This document shows positions 12,601 through 25,600 of a stretch of DNA of 64,000 bases, in pieces. The notes below the pieces were generated by a model. That model saw only the letters and a list, made by a program, of their open reading frames with translations, was not told where the DNA came from and searched no databases. This stretch comes from Tolypocladium sp. Sup5 PDA-1. Taxonomy: Eukaryota; Ascomycota; Sordariomycetes; Hypocreales; Ophiocordycipitaceae. The stretch spans positions 1 to 64,000 of the forward strand of contig JPHH03000025.1 of NCBI GenBank assembly GCA_000750105.3. Direction: 5' to 3'. The position numbers and the translations under genes were made by a program. Positions within the stretch are counted from its first letter, which is position 1, and every line of letters begins with the position of its first letter.

Positions 12601-14369
12601 GTCGGCCGGCTGGCGCCGAGGTGGTATTTGCCACCAAGAGCCGCGCATTCCTCGCGTTGACTTTGTGAAATGCGCCTTGAGAAACGCCATCATCGACGGG
12701 TAGCGACGCTCTCAACGTTTCTCGATACTTTGGCCAGAGACTAGGGGAGATGAAGCTTTCTGGGTTCTTCTGGACAAGCGCCGTCAACAGGCCCGAGAGC
12801 TGGCTTGATAGCTGTATTAAGATGTCTCGATCGGGGTCATTGTAAATCTTTCGATTCCAAGTCAGCTTTGAGATCAACAAGATGTGAGTTGGATGGAGCC
12901 ACGTACAGTATGCAGATGCCCAAGTAAGGTGTAGGCCAGTCGGCGTCCGTACTTTCGCGAGCGGAGAAGATCGGCCCAGGTGATCTGGGCAATCAATATC
13001 CACATGGGTATTCTCGACTGAGGGCTGCTTTCCAACCCGCACATGATCCAATCCAGATAATGGTCGCGGTCTAGAAGCTGTTCAGAATATAGGTTCGTCG
13101 CAAGCCGAATTCTGCACCACGATGTTAGCCTCCAGCAGTCATGACTGGACCAAACGGGATGGGTAGGGCTTACGCATAGGTTACTCTGGTTTTCCAATCT
13201 GCCTCGCCGAAAGCCGACACCACGGCCTCGACGAACTGCTCCACAAAGACAGTCCAATCCCTCACCCATTTGGACTCGCCGCCTATGACGAATGCTCCGC
13301 CGGCGCCTTTCCTCTTGAACGCTCGAATCTCGTTGGCACCGACGCACTTCGCAAGCCAAACAGCGCGCTCCGTAGGCACATTTTTGTTCAAACACTGATC
13401 GAGGAGCGTTCTCCCCCGGATTCCATGGGGGATTGTCCTGCTGAGGCGTCGAAGCGAGATGGTTGGGTTTGCCAGGTCCTTGAGCCACACCTCGCGCTTG
13501 GTATCAGTCAAGGTTACCCGAGGCGGCGGCTTGAAGGTCGAAGGCGCAGTGATCTGGCCCCGATGCCTGCGCTGGTTCAGGACTCCCATGAAGATGGTCG
13601 ACAGAGCATTGAGGCCACTCTTCTGCTTCAGCGCAGGGAAGATGGCCAACCGGGCCGACGCCGCCTCGTTTTGGCTGCCTCGGTCCCAGGTTCCCTTCTG
13701 GATCGCCTCGGGGCTCCATTCATCCTCATGGTGACGGCCAGACCAGGGAAAGAAATCTGCATGCCCCGAGAAGAGGCTCTTGCTGAAGACGTCCCGGGTG
13801 GAGGCATCATGTCGGTTGGTCGAGACGAAGCGCGGGGCGGCGGTCGGGACCTCGACGGTGTACGGTTTCGGTCGGGAGTCTTTCTTGACCTGCGTCGGTG
13901 CGGGAGTCAAGGTTCGCGGGGTCCCTATTGGGGGTTGGGATGCTTGTGGGCGGCGTCGCGGCATCGGCATCGGAACGTTATCGGAGTCTTGCTGGGAGGC
14001 GCGGGACAGGGCCGGGCTCATGCTGTCCATGTCCATGGCGTCGGACATGGGCATCATTCGCGACGGCGTGAGGCTCTGCGGCGATTCTGTGGCTGACGCG
14101 GGCCCGGTGCCCAAGTCACTGGACAGCTCAAGCCGCAGCTTCGAGCCTCCGCGCCTCGGAGTGGAGACATGATGGCGACCTTGGGCAGCATCGGCGGGCT
14201 CGTTGGTCGAATCTGGGTGAGTGTCCTTGCGTATGGGCGACGTGGACGTGGAGAGATACTGCTGCGACAGGGAGCGCTGGTGATGCGCGGGTCGTTGGAC
14301 CGCCAGCGTCGAGCTAAGCCCTCGTTGGGGTTGTCGCGGCGGGACGCCCATTGGGGGCCTCGAGGTCAT
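9632..14369 (-). CDS. srb8: Mediator complex subunit 12 (Srb8)
   Basis: Three exons on the minus strand, 14369-13174, 13111-12907 and 12847-9632, give 1538 aa. The introns (62 and 59 bases) have donors GTAAGC and GTACGT and restore the phase. The N-terminal ~200 residues are Pro/Ser-rich and low in complexity. The MED12 domain follows, with LLDQCLNKNVPTERAVWLAK and KCVGANEIRAF (about residues 320-360), then GGESKWVRDWTVFVEQFVE, RLATNLYSEQLLDRDHYLDW and, across the second splice, IYNDPDRDILIQLSSQLS. The remaining ~1000 residues are helical repeats typical of the family. MED12 is part of the CDK8 kinase module that controls Mediator binding to RNA polymerase II. The second acceptor is AAG rather than CAG, but a CTGAC branch site lies just before it. 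The start was chosen at MTSRPP, which opens most ascomycete Srb8 proteins. Confidence 0.95.
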
Positions 14370-17137
14370 GATTCGGACGGGCGACGGGCAGCCATCCCGC
14401 TCAAGGCATGCGACGAGGGAGAGGGGACGGTTTGGAGCGATGTGCCGGTCGTCGTGCGATGCCAGGCGAAGGGGCCTGGCCGGAGAGGCCCGGAGGCGAC
14501 TTGATGCGGTCCGTTTCGTCCGATGGCAGCGTCAGCCGCAGGGTCGATGGTGCGACGAGCGGCGGCCGACGCAGAGGGTATTCCGCAGCAGCCAGGTAGC
14601 AGGAGGCCGCGGGTGTGGTTATGCAACCGGCCTGCGATATGGCAATACAAGAACGGGGGGGGGGGGGGGGGGGGGGGGGGGGAGGCACGATATGCTCGAG
14701 GCTCGTGGGATGGCAGGACGTCGAAGAGACACAAAACGCGATGAGAGGAGGTTCCGTTGCCAGAGCCGGGCAAAGTGGCTTGAGTGGGTACGAGGTTAAT
14801 GGCGCCTGAATTGGGGGAGTCGGGGTGGTGTGACAGCGGGACCCTAGCTTGCCTACCTTACGAGTAGGTACTCCGTACCTTAGCCAGCAACAGGCACAGA
14901 GGGGCTGCCAGCGCCAACAGCGCCAGTGTGCCCTGCACGCTGCAAAGTAATTCAGCAGGCGGATTATGCGATCGATCTACGGGCAGCGCTGCGGAAACGG
15001 GGGTTCTGGATAGGTCGGTTCCGGGTGCTAAAGCAGTTGGGACCTCAGCATGGCACGGGGAATTAGGGGCGCAACCGGGGGTGGGACCAACGGGAGCCCC
15101 GAAGGAGGCGGGGGTGCGTGGCAAGATAAGCTGGCAGCTTAAGGTAGAGAGGGCGGGCTCGGAACAAGAGCCAGCGGGAGCCGTACAGCACATTGTACTG
15201 CGCGAGCCTGAGTACAGCATGCTGGTGAACAGGTACTGTAGCCGCATCCACGGTGGCTCTGGCGACGGATAATACTTGTCCTCTACCAATCGTGACTCGT
15301 CCACCACCCCCGAAGACCGCCTGACTGTGCGCACCCCCGTGCTCCGCGTTGCATTGGTCGGGCGCACGCCCGTCACCGCATCCGTAGCTGCAGCAGCACA
15401 CACCACCGTGCCCTGGTCCGGGCAGTTCAGTTTCCTCATGAGGCGCGGTTTGCGTTCTGGAAGGCTTCCGCCCCGACCCCGTGAGCCTTGAGGTGTCCTC
15501 TGCTGACGGTACGCTGCCAGTGCTGATGGCTGACGTTGGGGGCGCGGAGGCACGATGCCGTTGAGCCTGCGTCGGTGTTCTCGTCGTCGGAAGAGTAAGC
15601 TCCCTGCTCGGCTCATGGCCAAGGGGCAGCGGAATCCGAGACCGGCAGACCGGTTCCCCAGCGCCGCGCATGGCTCGTGGCACCGACTGATCCCGAGCCT
15701 GTGTCTATCAGTGGCAGCTGCCCGTCGGCTGCCCGTGCTGGCGACCACCGAAATGCAGGATTCCAGCCCCCTACATATGTGTACAGCAAACAGTCCTTGG
15801 TGCATATCTATCCGTACTCGCAGGTTTTTGGCAGGCAGAACAGCACCTGACAGCACGTCGCACCCACGCCTTGCAAGGCGTAAAGACTCTCCCCGTGCCG
15901 AGAATTAACGGGACGAAACCCCCCTCATGCAGCGCGGACGCAGCAAACAGGAAGCACTGCCGACTTCCGCCCGTCTAAGACCTCTGTTTGTCTCAGTTGT
16001 CAGTCCACAATTTTTGTTTACCGAAGCCAAAGAGAACCTGCAGTCGGAGACTGATTGCGAGTCGCGGGAAGAAACCGATTTGTGACCAGCCTCCCACGTT
16101 GTGTCACCGCGAACGAATGCAGCCACCGCCGTGCTCCCTGCAGCATCTCGGCGCCCGTGCCTGCAGACTGCTGATGCCTGGGCGCCCTATCACGGCAAAC
16201 GACATGGTTAGCCGACAATTGCTATCATTTGTGAATCTCGGTACCGGATAGGGCAGGGATATAAGAGCTTTGTTTGGCGTCTGTGTCCAGCGGCACTGTG
16301 AATTGTACAAACAAGTAATGCAGTCCAGCATCCACAACTCCTATGCCTGATTATCCATTGCATTCTGTCATTGCAGTCGAAGAAATTGAGGTGGCGTATC
16401 CGTAGTGCATCTGGTTAATGTTGAAGCCAACTCCGCACTCGGTTCAAGAGTTGGCAACTCCTGACTCCGAGTAACCTATGTCGAGGCACTGCCAAAAACA
16501 AGATCGCCGAGTCCATTTAACCAGCCATTCACTGCCTGCTCTTCGCGTATGAGCCTGCGAACTTTGTTTCTTGCTTGCCGAGCCTCCAACCCGCCCTTAA
16601 CCAACCGGCCAGCAGGCAATTGTGTTGAGTCCTTGATGCCGCCTCATGTTCGCAGAAACACTCCTGGCTAACGTCATTTCGTGTCTCATCGACGGGGTGG
16701 TGGCCTCGAACCGCGGCATGTCTTTAGGTGACTTGAGTGGGCACGACTGGTGTCTTGCTCAACGATTTCATGTGTCGCAGCTGCAGATAGCGCTACTCGA
16801 TTCACTGCGGGATCGTGGCATCAGTTGGCAATGGCGTTGGTTGATGGGAGACCGAGGACACGAAGATTGCCTTGGGTGACCACTGGACAAACAGTGGGAC
16901 TCAACGTGCCATTACCATAGGGTCACCCAGGGTGAAAATGAGAACCATCCGGCTTGGGCCCCTCATCGATGAAATGCTTATACTTGAGTAGGGATGCCAT
17001 CAAGCGATGGCTGCTTAACGATGTGTCTCTGACTTCTAGGTAGCCCGCCAATCACGGTGCCCAGGCCCAGCAGTGAGGTTCTTAAGACAGAGCACACGAG
17101 GCGCGCGAGACACAGCACATGTCCACACCCAGAGCCA
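14370..17137. other. Intergenic, no gene supported
   Basis: This long spacer follows the divergently oriented MED12 start. It includes a 28-base G run and a TACTCCGTA element (14869-14877). Open frames here, including one of 332 codons on the minus strand, are rich in Arg, Ser and Pro, have no domain, and look like by-products of GC-rich DNA. Confidence 0.5.
14655..14682. repeat. Poly-G tract of 28 bases
   Basis: An uninterrupted run of G sits about 285 bases upstream of the MED12 start codon. On the minus (coding) strand it is a C run in the promoter or leader. Its exact length is likely unreliable because such runs are hard to sequence. Confidence 0.9.
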
Positions 17138-17995
17138 TCACAGCTCGCCAGCCTGGTCGACGCTCCATTCGCTCCAGCCCTTCTTCTCCCCGGGCAACTG
17201 GATCGACTCCCACTCAGCCTTGGTCACCTTCTTCCACTCGTCGAGGGGAATCCAGCCGATATACGCCCTGTCGCCGAATCCGCCAATCCAGTACACGTTC
17301 GTCACAACAAGCCTCACCCACTCGCTCTCGTGGATGCGGTTGCCTGGCAGCCAGTACCTGGCATCGCGGTGCTTCTTGGTGTAGCACACAGCCAGATCCG
17401 TCGCCGCGGATTCGGTCGCGTCGATCTTCTCCAAGTAGCCGACCAGGGAGAAGCGGGGAAGGTTGGCCGCCGAGTACGGCACGGTAGATGGGATATCCGG
17501 GTGCTCCGGGGCCGTGTTGTACGGGCAATCGCGAGAGAGGAAGGGGATGTAGGCGGAGAGCCGGGAGTAGAACGAGATGCGCTTGGTTGGCGGATATGGA
17601 GGCGTCCATCGCAGGGATAGTGTGATGTTGGATCCAGCGCGGACGTTCTTGAAGCTCGTGCCGATGTTGATGGCCAGGATAGTCGGGTTGCCGTCGTCCT
17701 CACAGTCCGCAATATAGTCCATCAGGCCGATAGGCACACCTTCCAGTCCACTGGGGCGCCTCTCAAGCGTCTGCGACTCGTGGTGGTGGCCGGATCCGTG
17801 GGAGGACGACGAATCGGGGAAGACGGTCGAGAACGTAGCGAGCTTGGACAGGCCGAGGATGCGGCGGCCCATGACGGCAGATTCGTAGCTCGTAGGGATC
17901 CGAGTCACCTCCGCCGAGTTGTCGAACAGCGCGAGCGGGCTCTGGGCGGCGGCAGCAACCCCGGAGAGGCCTGCGACGACGTTGAGGAGCTTCAT
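17138..17995 (-). CDS. Secreted CREG-family protein (FMN-binding split-barrel fold)
   Basis: Single exon of 285 aa. An N-terminal signal peptide (MKLLNVVAGLSGVAAAAQS) predicts secretion or entry to the vacuolar pathway. The mature part shows the CREG-like split barrel: ESAVMGRRILGLSKLATFST near residue 40, GLPIGL-like GVPIGLMDYIADCEDDGN near 95, then ILAINIGTSFKNVRAGSNIT and SLRWTPPYPP, and the C-terminal WVRLVVTNVYWIGGFGDRA and YIGWIPLDEW. CREG proteins resemble pyridoxamine-phosphate oxidases but generally lack oxidase activity; animal CREG1 is a lysosomal secreted glycoprotein. The role in fungi is not established. A short insert with HGSGHHH lies in the loop at about residue 65. The ATG chosen is the only one that gives a signal peptide. 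Confidence 0.88.
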   Translation of the reverse strand: MKLLNVVAGLSGVAAAAQSPLALFDNSAEVTRIPTSYESAVMGRRILGLSKLATFSTVFPDSSSSHGSGHHHESQTLERRPSGLEGVPIGLMDYIADCEDDGNPTILAINIGTSFKNVRAGSNITLSLRWTPPYPPTKRISFYSRLSAYIPFLSRDCPYNTAPEHPDIPSTVPYSAANLPRFSLVGYLEKIDATESAATDLAVCYTKKHRDARYWLPGNRIHESEWVRLVVTNVYWIGGFGDRAYIGWIPLDEWKKVTKAEWESIQLPGEKKGWSEWSVDQAGEL

Positions 17996-19588
17996 GACGG
18001 CGTCGGCCTGCTTGGCATGTGATTCTGAAACGGTCCTGCGAGAGCGGCTTAGGAAACGCAGTGCGACGAGCGAGGAATACGGGATATTTATGAGCGACGG
18101 GTATGATATGGATAGATGAGGGGTTTTATTGACGGGCTACGAGGTGGTACGAGTATTGGGTAATTGAAATGCGGGCAGCACGCTCCTCGTGACGACGCGG
18201 CACCTGATCAAGTGATGGATGGTTGGAGGTGGGGAGATTGATAAGATTAGATCCTTGGCCTCGGCTACCCGCCATGGTGGGAGACCACTCAACGGCCGAC
18301 AACAGCCAATAGTCTACGTCTTGGGCGCATGGCAGTGGACCTCTCTTGATGTGTAGAGTGGAACGGAAGAGTTTGACTGATGGAGCATTCGTGCAAGAGT
18401 CTTGCCATCCGAAGAGACCCGAGAAGCGGTGACCAAGGTCGAGGAAGGGCTGTGGTCTAGGGTAGGCGGCAAGCGGGTAATAAAATACAGGTTTAGCTCC
18501 CAGCAAAGGGCGCAACACTACCGCTGAATTCTCAAAAAGTATTCTGTAGGCCTCTCTAAACACTTACGAATAATATCATGAGAAGAAAAATGCAGCTTTT
18601 CTACGGAATTGGAGCGTGAAAGGAGGCTGAGCATTGTGTTGGCCAGAGCCCATATGCAGTCCCTTTTTTTGTTACCCGCTCGGTGGGCAAGCAGACGGGA
18701 AGATGACAACGGAACGGAGCTCACGGAACACAATGCCAAGGCAAGGATACACGGCGCATCGCTGGAAATGCTCGGAATTGCGAAAATCCGATGCTGGCAT
18801 GCCCCAAACGCCATCGCCTACTCCGTACTGCCACTCATTTCCCCCGCAACTCGCGTGGGTGCTGCTCATCTCGACTATCTGGGTTGGCCATGCCCAGTGG
18901 GAACTGGCCCACAACGTGCGATGCTCGCGAGGACCAGGGCAGCGCCCCGAGCTGTCTGTAGACGCATATTCTAAAAAACACGACGGTGAATAATAGGGAC
19001 TACTCCGCTGAAGAAATGGAGCATCCACGTTCATCTTTGATTGGAATGCTCCGCCATTCTGCATTTGCCCAACCCAGCACGGCTGAACATCGGCCCAGCG
19101 CCTGCAAGGGCGTTACAGGTCCATTGCGACAGGGGCTTGGAGTCGTCATGCCTGCCCGATTGTTGCCCCTGCAACGATGTTGACTTCAGCGCCCCCCCAC
19201 CCAATGACATGCTGCCAGACACCCAAAACAGCATCCACACTCGACCAGCTACTGGGAGCCCAAGGTCGACCTGCATCACCATCCCTCCACCTCCCGCTTC
19301 ACCCCGCAGGCCAGGCCTCGACGACAACAGCTTTCTCTCCCATCGCAAGCTGCCTTATTGTCCGCTGTCGTGCTGCGCAGTGCGGCGTCGAAGGCTAGGA
19401 GACATTGCGCCTTGAAGCGATCATCGGCTGAAACGAAAACATCTCCCCGCATCATCTCTCCCTTCTCCTAGGGCACGAGCTGTTGTTGTTATTGTTCTTG
19501 ATATCCTCATCTTCACCTTCACCTTCACCTTCACCTTCGCCTTCTCCGTCATCGTCGACATCGGCATAACCCCGACGCCGTTACAACC
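17996..19588. other. Intergenic region between divergent CREG and DBF2 genes
   Basis: Both flanking genes point away from this stretch, so it should carry both promoters. It has a TACTCCGTA motif (18819-18827) and a CT-rich leader with hexamer repeats just before 19589. No gene is supported; a 200-codon minus-strand frame at 19421-20023 overlaps the DBF2 start and is a shadow. Confidence 0.5.
19511..19540 (+). repeat. CTTCAC hexamer repeat in the DBF2 leader
   Basis: Four perfect CTTCAC units and one CTTCGC unit lie about 50 bases upstream of the DBF2 start codon, within a pyrimidine-rich leader. Confidence 0.85.
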
Positions 19589-21687
19589 ATGGCGAGCTTC
19601 ATGGCCAACTTCTTCCCCGGCGGCAAGGACAAATTGTCCAGCGACGCCGCGGCTCGCCCTTGCACGCCGAAGAGGAGCAACAACAACAGCTTCATCAACC
19701 CCCCGACTCCCCAGGGCAGCCCAAGCAAGAGGACGATCCCGCCTGGCGCGCACGATCTGCCTGCTGCCTTCGAGAGTGCCATGACGCTGAATCCTGGTGG
19801 TATTGAGGCGCCCCTCCGGTTGACGCGCCCCCAGAGCGTCGTGACGCCGCTGTCCCCTGGCAGGACCAACGCACAGCCTCTGGACGAGACCACCCTGAAC
19901 GTCGATGAGAGCGTCATTCACAAAACTCCTGCACCTGGCAGCCCCTTGAAGAAGCAGGGCCAAGAAAACACGCCACCGGCGTCGCGACTGGCGGGCACCG
20001 ACTCTCCACACCAGCACAACCACGCAGCGTTATCTCGCCAGCAGCTGTATGAGCCCAAGGAGCGCCCCGTCACACCCGCCGCCAAAAAGTTCAATACCTC
20101 CCGGGGCTTGACGGCCGAGGAGCGAGAGATTCTTAGCAAGCCACATATTAGGAGACTGGTCAATGTGACCCAGCTTTGTCAGTATCTTGAAGCCGGTAAC
20201 ATGACGTGCAACCGCTAATAGAGACTGCAGATTTTCTCGATTATTACTTTGATCTTCTCACATATGTCGGCTCGAGGCAGAACCGTCTCGCCGCGTTCAA
20301 ATCGGAGTATCCGCCTCCGCCCGAGACTGATGAGCAGACTCATAACCAGATGTGGACCAAATATGCGGGACGAGAGCGCGCAAACCTGCGCAAGCGGCGC
20401 GTGCGCCTTCGACAGGGCGACTTTCAGATCCTGACGCAGGTGGGCCAAGGCGGCTACGGCCAGGTGTTCCTCGCGCAAAAGAAGGATACGCGCGAAGTGT
20501 GTGCCCTCAAGGTCATGAGCAAGAAGCTGCTGTTTAAGCTCGACGAGGTCCGACACGTCCTCACCGAGCGAGACATTCTCACAACGGCCCAGAGCGAATG
20601 GCTGGTCCGGCTGCTGTACTCCTTCCAAGACGACAAGAGTATCTATCTTGCCATGGAGTACGTGCCAGGCGGCGATTTCCGCACCTTGCTTAACAATACG
20701 GGTGTATTGTCCAACCGACACGCTCGGTTCTACATTGCCGAGATGTTTTGCTCCGTCGACGCTCTGCACCAGCTCGGGTACATCCACCGAGATCTCAAGC
20801 CGGAGAACTTCCTGGTCGACTCGACTGGCCACGTCAAGCTGACCGACTTTGGCCTTGCTGCCGGCGTGTTGGCTCCTTCAAGGATCGAGTCGATGCGAGT
20901 CAAGCTAGAGCAGGCGTCCGAGACGTCGGTACCCTTTGGAAAGCCCATTGATCAGCGGACTGTGGCTGAGCGTCGCGAGAGCTACCGTAACATGCGCCAA
21001 AACGACGTCAACTACGCAAAGTCCATTGTGGGTTCGCCTGACTACATGGCGCCGGAAGTCCTTAGAGGGGAGGAATACGACTTCACAGTGGACTACTGGA
21101 GCTTGGGGTGCATGCTGTTCGAGGCCCTGACCGGATTTCCTCCATTTGCTGGTGCCACGCCGGACGAGACTTGGCGCAACCTGAAGCATTGGAAGGAGGT
21201 TCTCAAGAGACCCGTGTGGGAGGATCCAAACTACTTCCTGAGCAACCGCACATGGAGCTTCATCACAACGTGAGTTTCGCGACCTATTGACATGCTGGAT
21301 CTAGCTGCTGACCCCTGACACAGATGCATCAACTCCCGCACTCGGCGCTTCTCCAACATCCAGGACATCTACAACCACCAGTACTTTGCCGAGGTTGACT
21401 GGCAGACGCTGCGGCAGACGCGAGCGCCATTCGTCCCGGAGCTGGACTCGGAGACGGACGCCGGCTACTTTGACGACTTTGGCAATGAGGCCGACATGGC
21501 CAAGTACAAGGAGGTGCATGACAAGCAAGCAGCGCTCGAGTCGATGGCCGACCGTGATGACGAAATGAGCAAGAGCCTCTTTGTCGGATTCACATTCAGA
21601 CACCGCAAACCCGCTGGGGAGGATGGCGGCACCCCGCGCAAGAGGATCCCGACCTCGGATGGGGAGACGTTTGGGACGATGCTCTAG
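19589..21687 (+). CDS. dbf2: NDR-family septation kinase DBF2/SidB
   Basis: Three exons, 19589-20177, 20231-21269 and 21324-21687; 663 aa. The first ~190 residues are Ser/Pro-rich with several SP/TP sites (for example NPPTPQGSPSK). The MOB-binding region crosses the first splice (VTQLYFLDYYFDLLTYVGSR). The kinase domain runs from about 262 to 560: glycine loop GQGGYGQVF, lysine in CALKVMSKK, catalytic YIHRDLKPEN, LTDFGLAAG, an NDR-type insert, then the activation segment NYAKSIVGSPDYMAPEVL. The C-terminal hydrophobic motif SLFVGFTFRH carries the regulatory Thr. The family acts with a Mob1 co-activator in the septation initiation/mitotic exit network and drives septum formation. Both introns (53 and 54 bases) split codons and restore the conserved sequence. 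An alternative Met four codons downstream (19601) would change little. Confidence 0.95.
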
Positions 21688-22616
21688 AGCGAGCAGTGGA
21701 GTCCGGGGAGGAGCTGGCGGGAGTGTGCGCTTCGAAGGGCGATGCTGTGATGTGAAACGAAGGGGATGATGGTTCTGGGGCTGTTGGCTCTCTTCTTCGA
21801 TGCGTTGTTTTTACACATCTCACTTTTCTGTCATTGTTCGAGACATCCGATGCAGAGTCTGGCGACACACGATAGATGCGCGTTCCCATTTTTTTTATGC
21901 TACGCAGTCGCTGCAGCGGCGACTGGGCCTGTCTGGAGTTTGAACAGGAATCAGGCAAAACTGGCATGGGCCATGGGGGTCAAGGCAGTGTTGGGCGGTC
22001 GTAACTAATACGCGGATCGAGGGAGCACCGCCGTTCTTTTGCCCCTGTTGTTCTTGCTCAGAGGTAGCTACGTGTAGGAGTCCGTGGTAGAATAACTGTA
22101 TGATCTTCATTGACTTGTGAGCATGTCTCTGTGTGTGCCTCGTGGTCCTTGACCAACGCCGGTACGTAGCGTAGTCTGCTGTCGTGAAAATACTGCCAAA
22201 ACCGACAAGAAACCGCAAGGTAGAACCGAGCCCGAGCCAAAGGGAGAAGTAACGCCACCACGCACCTCCGTCGAAGAAGGAAAACAGACTCCCCCCCAAA
22301 CGTGAATCCCGTAATAATCATCGCATTGCATCACCTGTATCCTCCCGTCCCCAGTCCCCGACTCTCTCTATGTAAATGTGTACGTGACGCCCCTCCCGAC
22401 TGCGTTGTCCTCGTCATCCCTCGCCGCTGATACAAGCGAATCCAACCCAGAGAGAGATATTCGTGATTGACAAGAAAAGATCCCAAGGATATGAAAGAAC
22501 TGACTCCCGATCCGTCTACGCTCTGCATAAATAGTAACCCCAAGGACGTAAAAAGCAGTAATGAAGAAAAAGCGTAAATCAATGTCGTCTACCCGGGTGG
22601 AGTCCTGACCGCTCGC
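21688..22616. other. Convergent 3' regions of DBF2 and AreA genes
   Basis: This spacer between two convergent genes should hold both terminators and 3' untranslated regions. Small open frames are present but have no domain and overlap each other. Confidence 0.6.
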
Positions 22617-25600
22617 TCAAAGACTCATCGTCAGCCACTCCCACTCCTGTGCGCCGGCGGGGTTTCCAGCGTTGGGCTGGTGCGAGCCCATGGGCATCAT
22701 GCCGCCCGGTGCAATCGGCGGGCGCTGGCTCATGCCGAATGAGCCGGACATCATGGTGCTGGAAATCGAGCCCATCCCAGAGGCGTGCCCCAGAGACCGG
22801 CCAAGGTCGTGAGAACTAGCCGTCTCGCCGGGGGCATCAATGTCCATTCCGGTAGAGGAGTCGGAGCCGACACTCTTGCTGTGTCTGCGCTGGCGCTTCG
22901 ACGAGGCGGCGGCGGATCGAGAAGCGGACGACGCGCCGGGGCCAGGAGTCGCCTTCGGAGGAGCCGCTGCGATCGGGACAGCACCTTTGACGCCAACAGC
23001 ACCGGTGGATGAGCCCATGTTTCCGAAATGGCTGGTCGGGGTGCTGCCAGCCGTGTTGGGTCCAGAGGTAGGGCCGCCACTGGCAGGGCTCTCGCTCTCT
23101 TTGGGGCCGGTGGATCGGTTGGCCGGTGGTGACGCCGTGGTCGGCTGGCTGTTGCTCTTGGCCGCCATGGTGGACATCGACAGGGTCGAGCTCTTGCGCG
23201 AGGCGGCCGCCGAACTGTTTGCGTTTGTGTTTTTCCTCGACCGGGTGCCAGATCCAACAGGGCCGTTGCCGCCCGAGCCTCGGTTCCGCTTCTTGATGAC
23301 GTCCGTCTTCAAGCTGAGCGGCCGTACGACGCCGTGCAGCTTCAGGAACAGACCACAGGCATTGCAAAGAGGCTGGCCCTCCGGGTTGCGTCGCCACAGT
23401 GGGGTGGTCTGTGTGAAGCAGTTGGTACATGTGGTTGGTTGGCCTCCATCGTTCTGGCTGCCACCCGCCGCCTGCAAATTGGTCGACGAGCCGCGCTTCG
23501 AGCCTGGCGGCGAAGACGGCCGGCTCGGCGCAGCAGAAGAGAAGCCGGACATGGTACCTGGGACGTCTCCTGCGGGCGAGGTTGGCAGCGACTGAGCAAT
23601 CTGCTCGAAGCCGCTGTGCTTGGTTGCCAAGTGTGCCGGAGTCGAGGCGTTGCGAGGAATCTTTTGCTGGCGCAAATCGTTTCCATGCCTAAACGACTGG
23701 GACTGAGATCGAGCCAGCCCGGTACTCTCCCAGTCCCCGTTGCTCTCGACATAATCCGTGGTGGTCCCACCGATCATGACCTGCTTCCGAGGGGGCCCGC
23801 CGGGGAAGCGGGCGGCCTGAGTGCTGAATTGTCCCGGAAGCGAGGCATCCCATCCCAACGAGCCCGCCTCGTCAACGGCGGACGAAAAGTCGCTCTGCAT
23901 CCCCATATTGCGGTCGCCAAAACCACCGCCGTCATCGTCATCCGAATCCCCGCCAAAGGAGAACATGTTGTCCTGCCGCATCGGGACGTTGGGGGACGCA
24001 CCCTGGCTGTCGGACTGGAACACCTGGGCCGGATCAATGTGGCCGAACGAGCTCGGCGCCGTGCTGAACGCCGAGACGGGCTCGGACCCGGCTCCCGTTG
24101 CGGGGTACATGCCGTTGCCGCCGTTGCCGCCATTGCCGGCGCCGTTGTACATGAACTGTTGGCCCTGGCCCATGTTGTTGCCCATGTTCTGGGGCGTGGC
24201 CTGACGGAAGCCCTGCGACCGCTGCTGCTGTCGCATGTCTTGCGAACTAAAGTAGAAGGCGTCGTTGTCTGACATGGGAATCGGGGTCGAAACAGTCGAC
24301 TGGTACGCCGAGCCGGGGGGGGAATAGAGGTCTGCGGTGTTGAGTGACGAAGATTGAACTGACGAGTTATTATTGTACATGGTGGAAAAGGGTCCATTGG
24401 GTATCATCGGAGAAGTCGAAGGAGAGAAGGAAAAATTCTGCTGAAAGTGCGCGGCCGAGCTCATGACGGGGTCGCTGTCCATGAAGGTGTCGAGGTTGAA
24501 GGGAACGCCCGGGTTGCCGCTCGAGAGCTGCTGATGCATCGCGGCCTGGTTGGAGTTGTCCAGGGAGTAGCCTTGGAGGTCAGTGTCCGATTCCAGGTTG
24601 TGAGCACCGCCCGCGGTGCTGCTGTTGACGGCAGACACATGGGGAGAGAAGTTGGCGGGGCGCTTTCGGTTCTGGAGAAGAGAGCATCAGCATGTGACCC
24701 GCCGATGGTGTCAGGGGAAGGATGGTGTCATTCGAGATGATGTGCTGGGAACGGGACCACTGTGGGGGAGGGGCGGAAACAAGTGGTGTAAGAGCGACCA
24801 AACGGAGACGTGACAATGAGCAAAAGAGGAAAGACAATAAATACACTCCGTAGCGGGAACGGAGACCGGGACTCGGGGTCCGTGGCTGGGCAGGGCAAGG
24901 CAGGACAGGGTTGGGTTGGGTTACACTCACGCGGCGTTCGTCGATGCTCGTCTTGCGATGGTGACGGGTAACGTAGTTGAACTCGTCGTTGCCGGAGCGC
25001 TGGTGATGGGGCACCGACTGGGGGACGAAGTGGCTCGCGGAATCCCTGCTCGACTTGTTGATGGGGATGGCCGAGGCGGCGGCGGCGCTGGCGGATGCGT
25101 CGTCCACCGACTTGGACGGCAGCGGAGGCGGCGACATGAAGCCGGCGGGGGTGCCGGCCTTGTCGGAGAAGATGAAGTCGTCGAGGTTCATCGGCTCCGG
25201 GCCGCCGGCATGGTTCTCCGACGTCTTGCGCAGCTGGGCGATGCCGCTGGGCGTGTTCTGCGCGGCTTGGTTGGCGAGCCTGCGAGGTGGGAGGGAAAAG
25301 CCTCGAGTTAGTGCTGGGGTCTCGTCGCAAGCAATGACGATGGATATGGATGCGGGCACAGAAATGCCCGCAGCCGCGGGGGATCTTGCGCCGTACCGGC
25401 TCTGGTGAAGTTGATTGCGCCGCTGAAGCTCTTCCTCATGCTTCTGCCTGCGCATGTTGAGGGCCATCATGCGCCACGTGAGGTTTTCCATGCGCTGCTG
25501 GTTGGGCAGCTGCTGCTTGGTGGCCTTGAAGAATTTCCAGACCTGCGTCGCCAGCGGGTCGTCGTCCTGCATCTGGTCGACGCTCTGCGCCGCATCGGGG

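Noticed and set aside
14858..15856. Long minus-strand open frame of 332 codons
   Set aside because: Arg/Ser/Pro-rich composition, no domain and no plausible introns; overlapping frames exist on the other strand.
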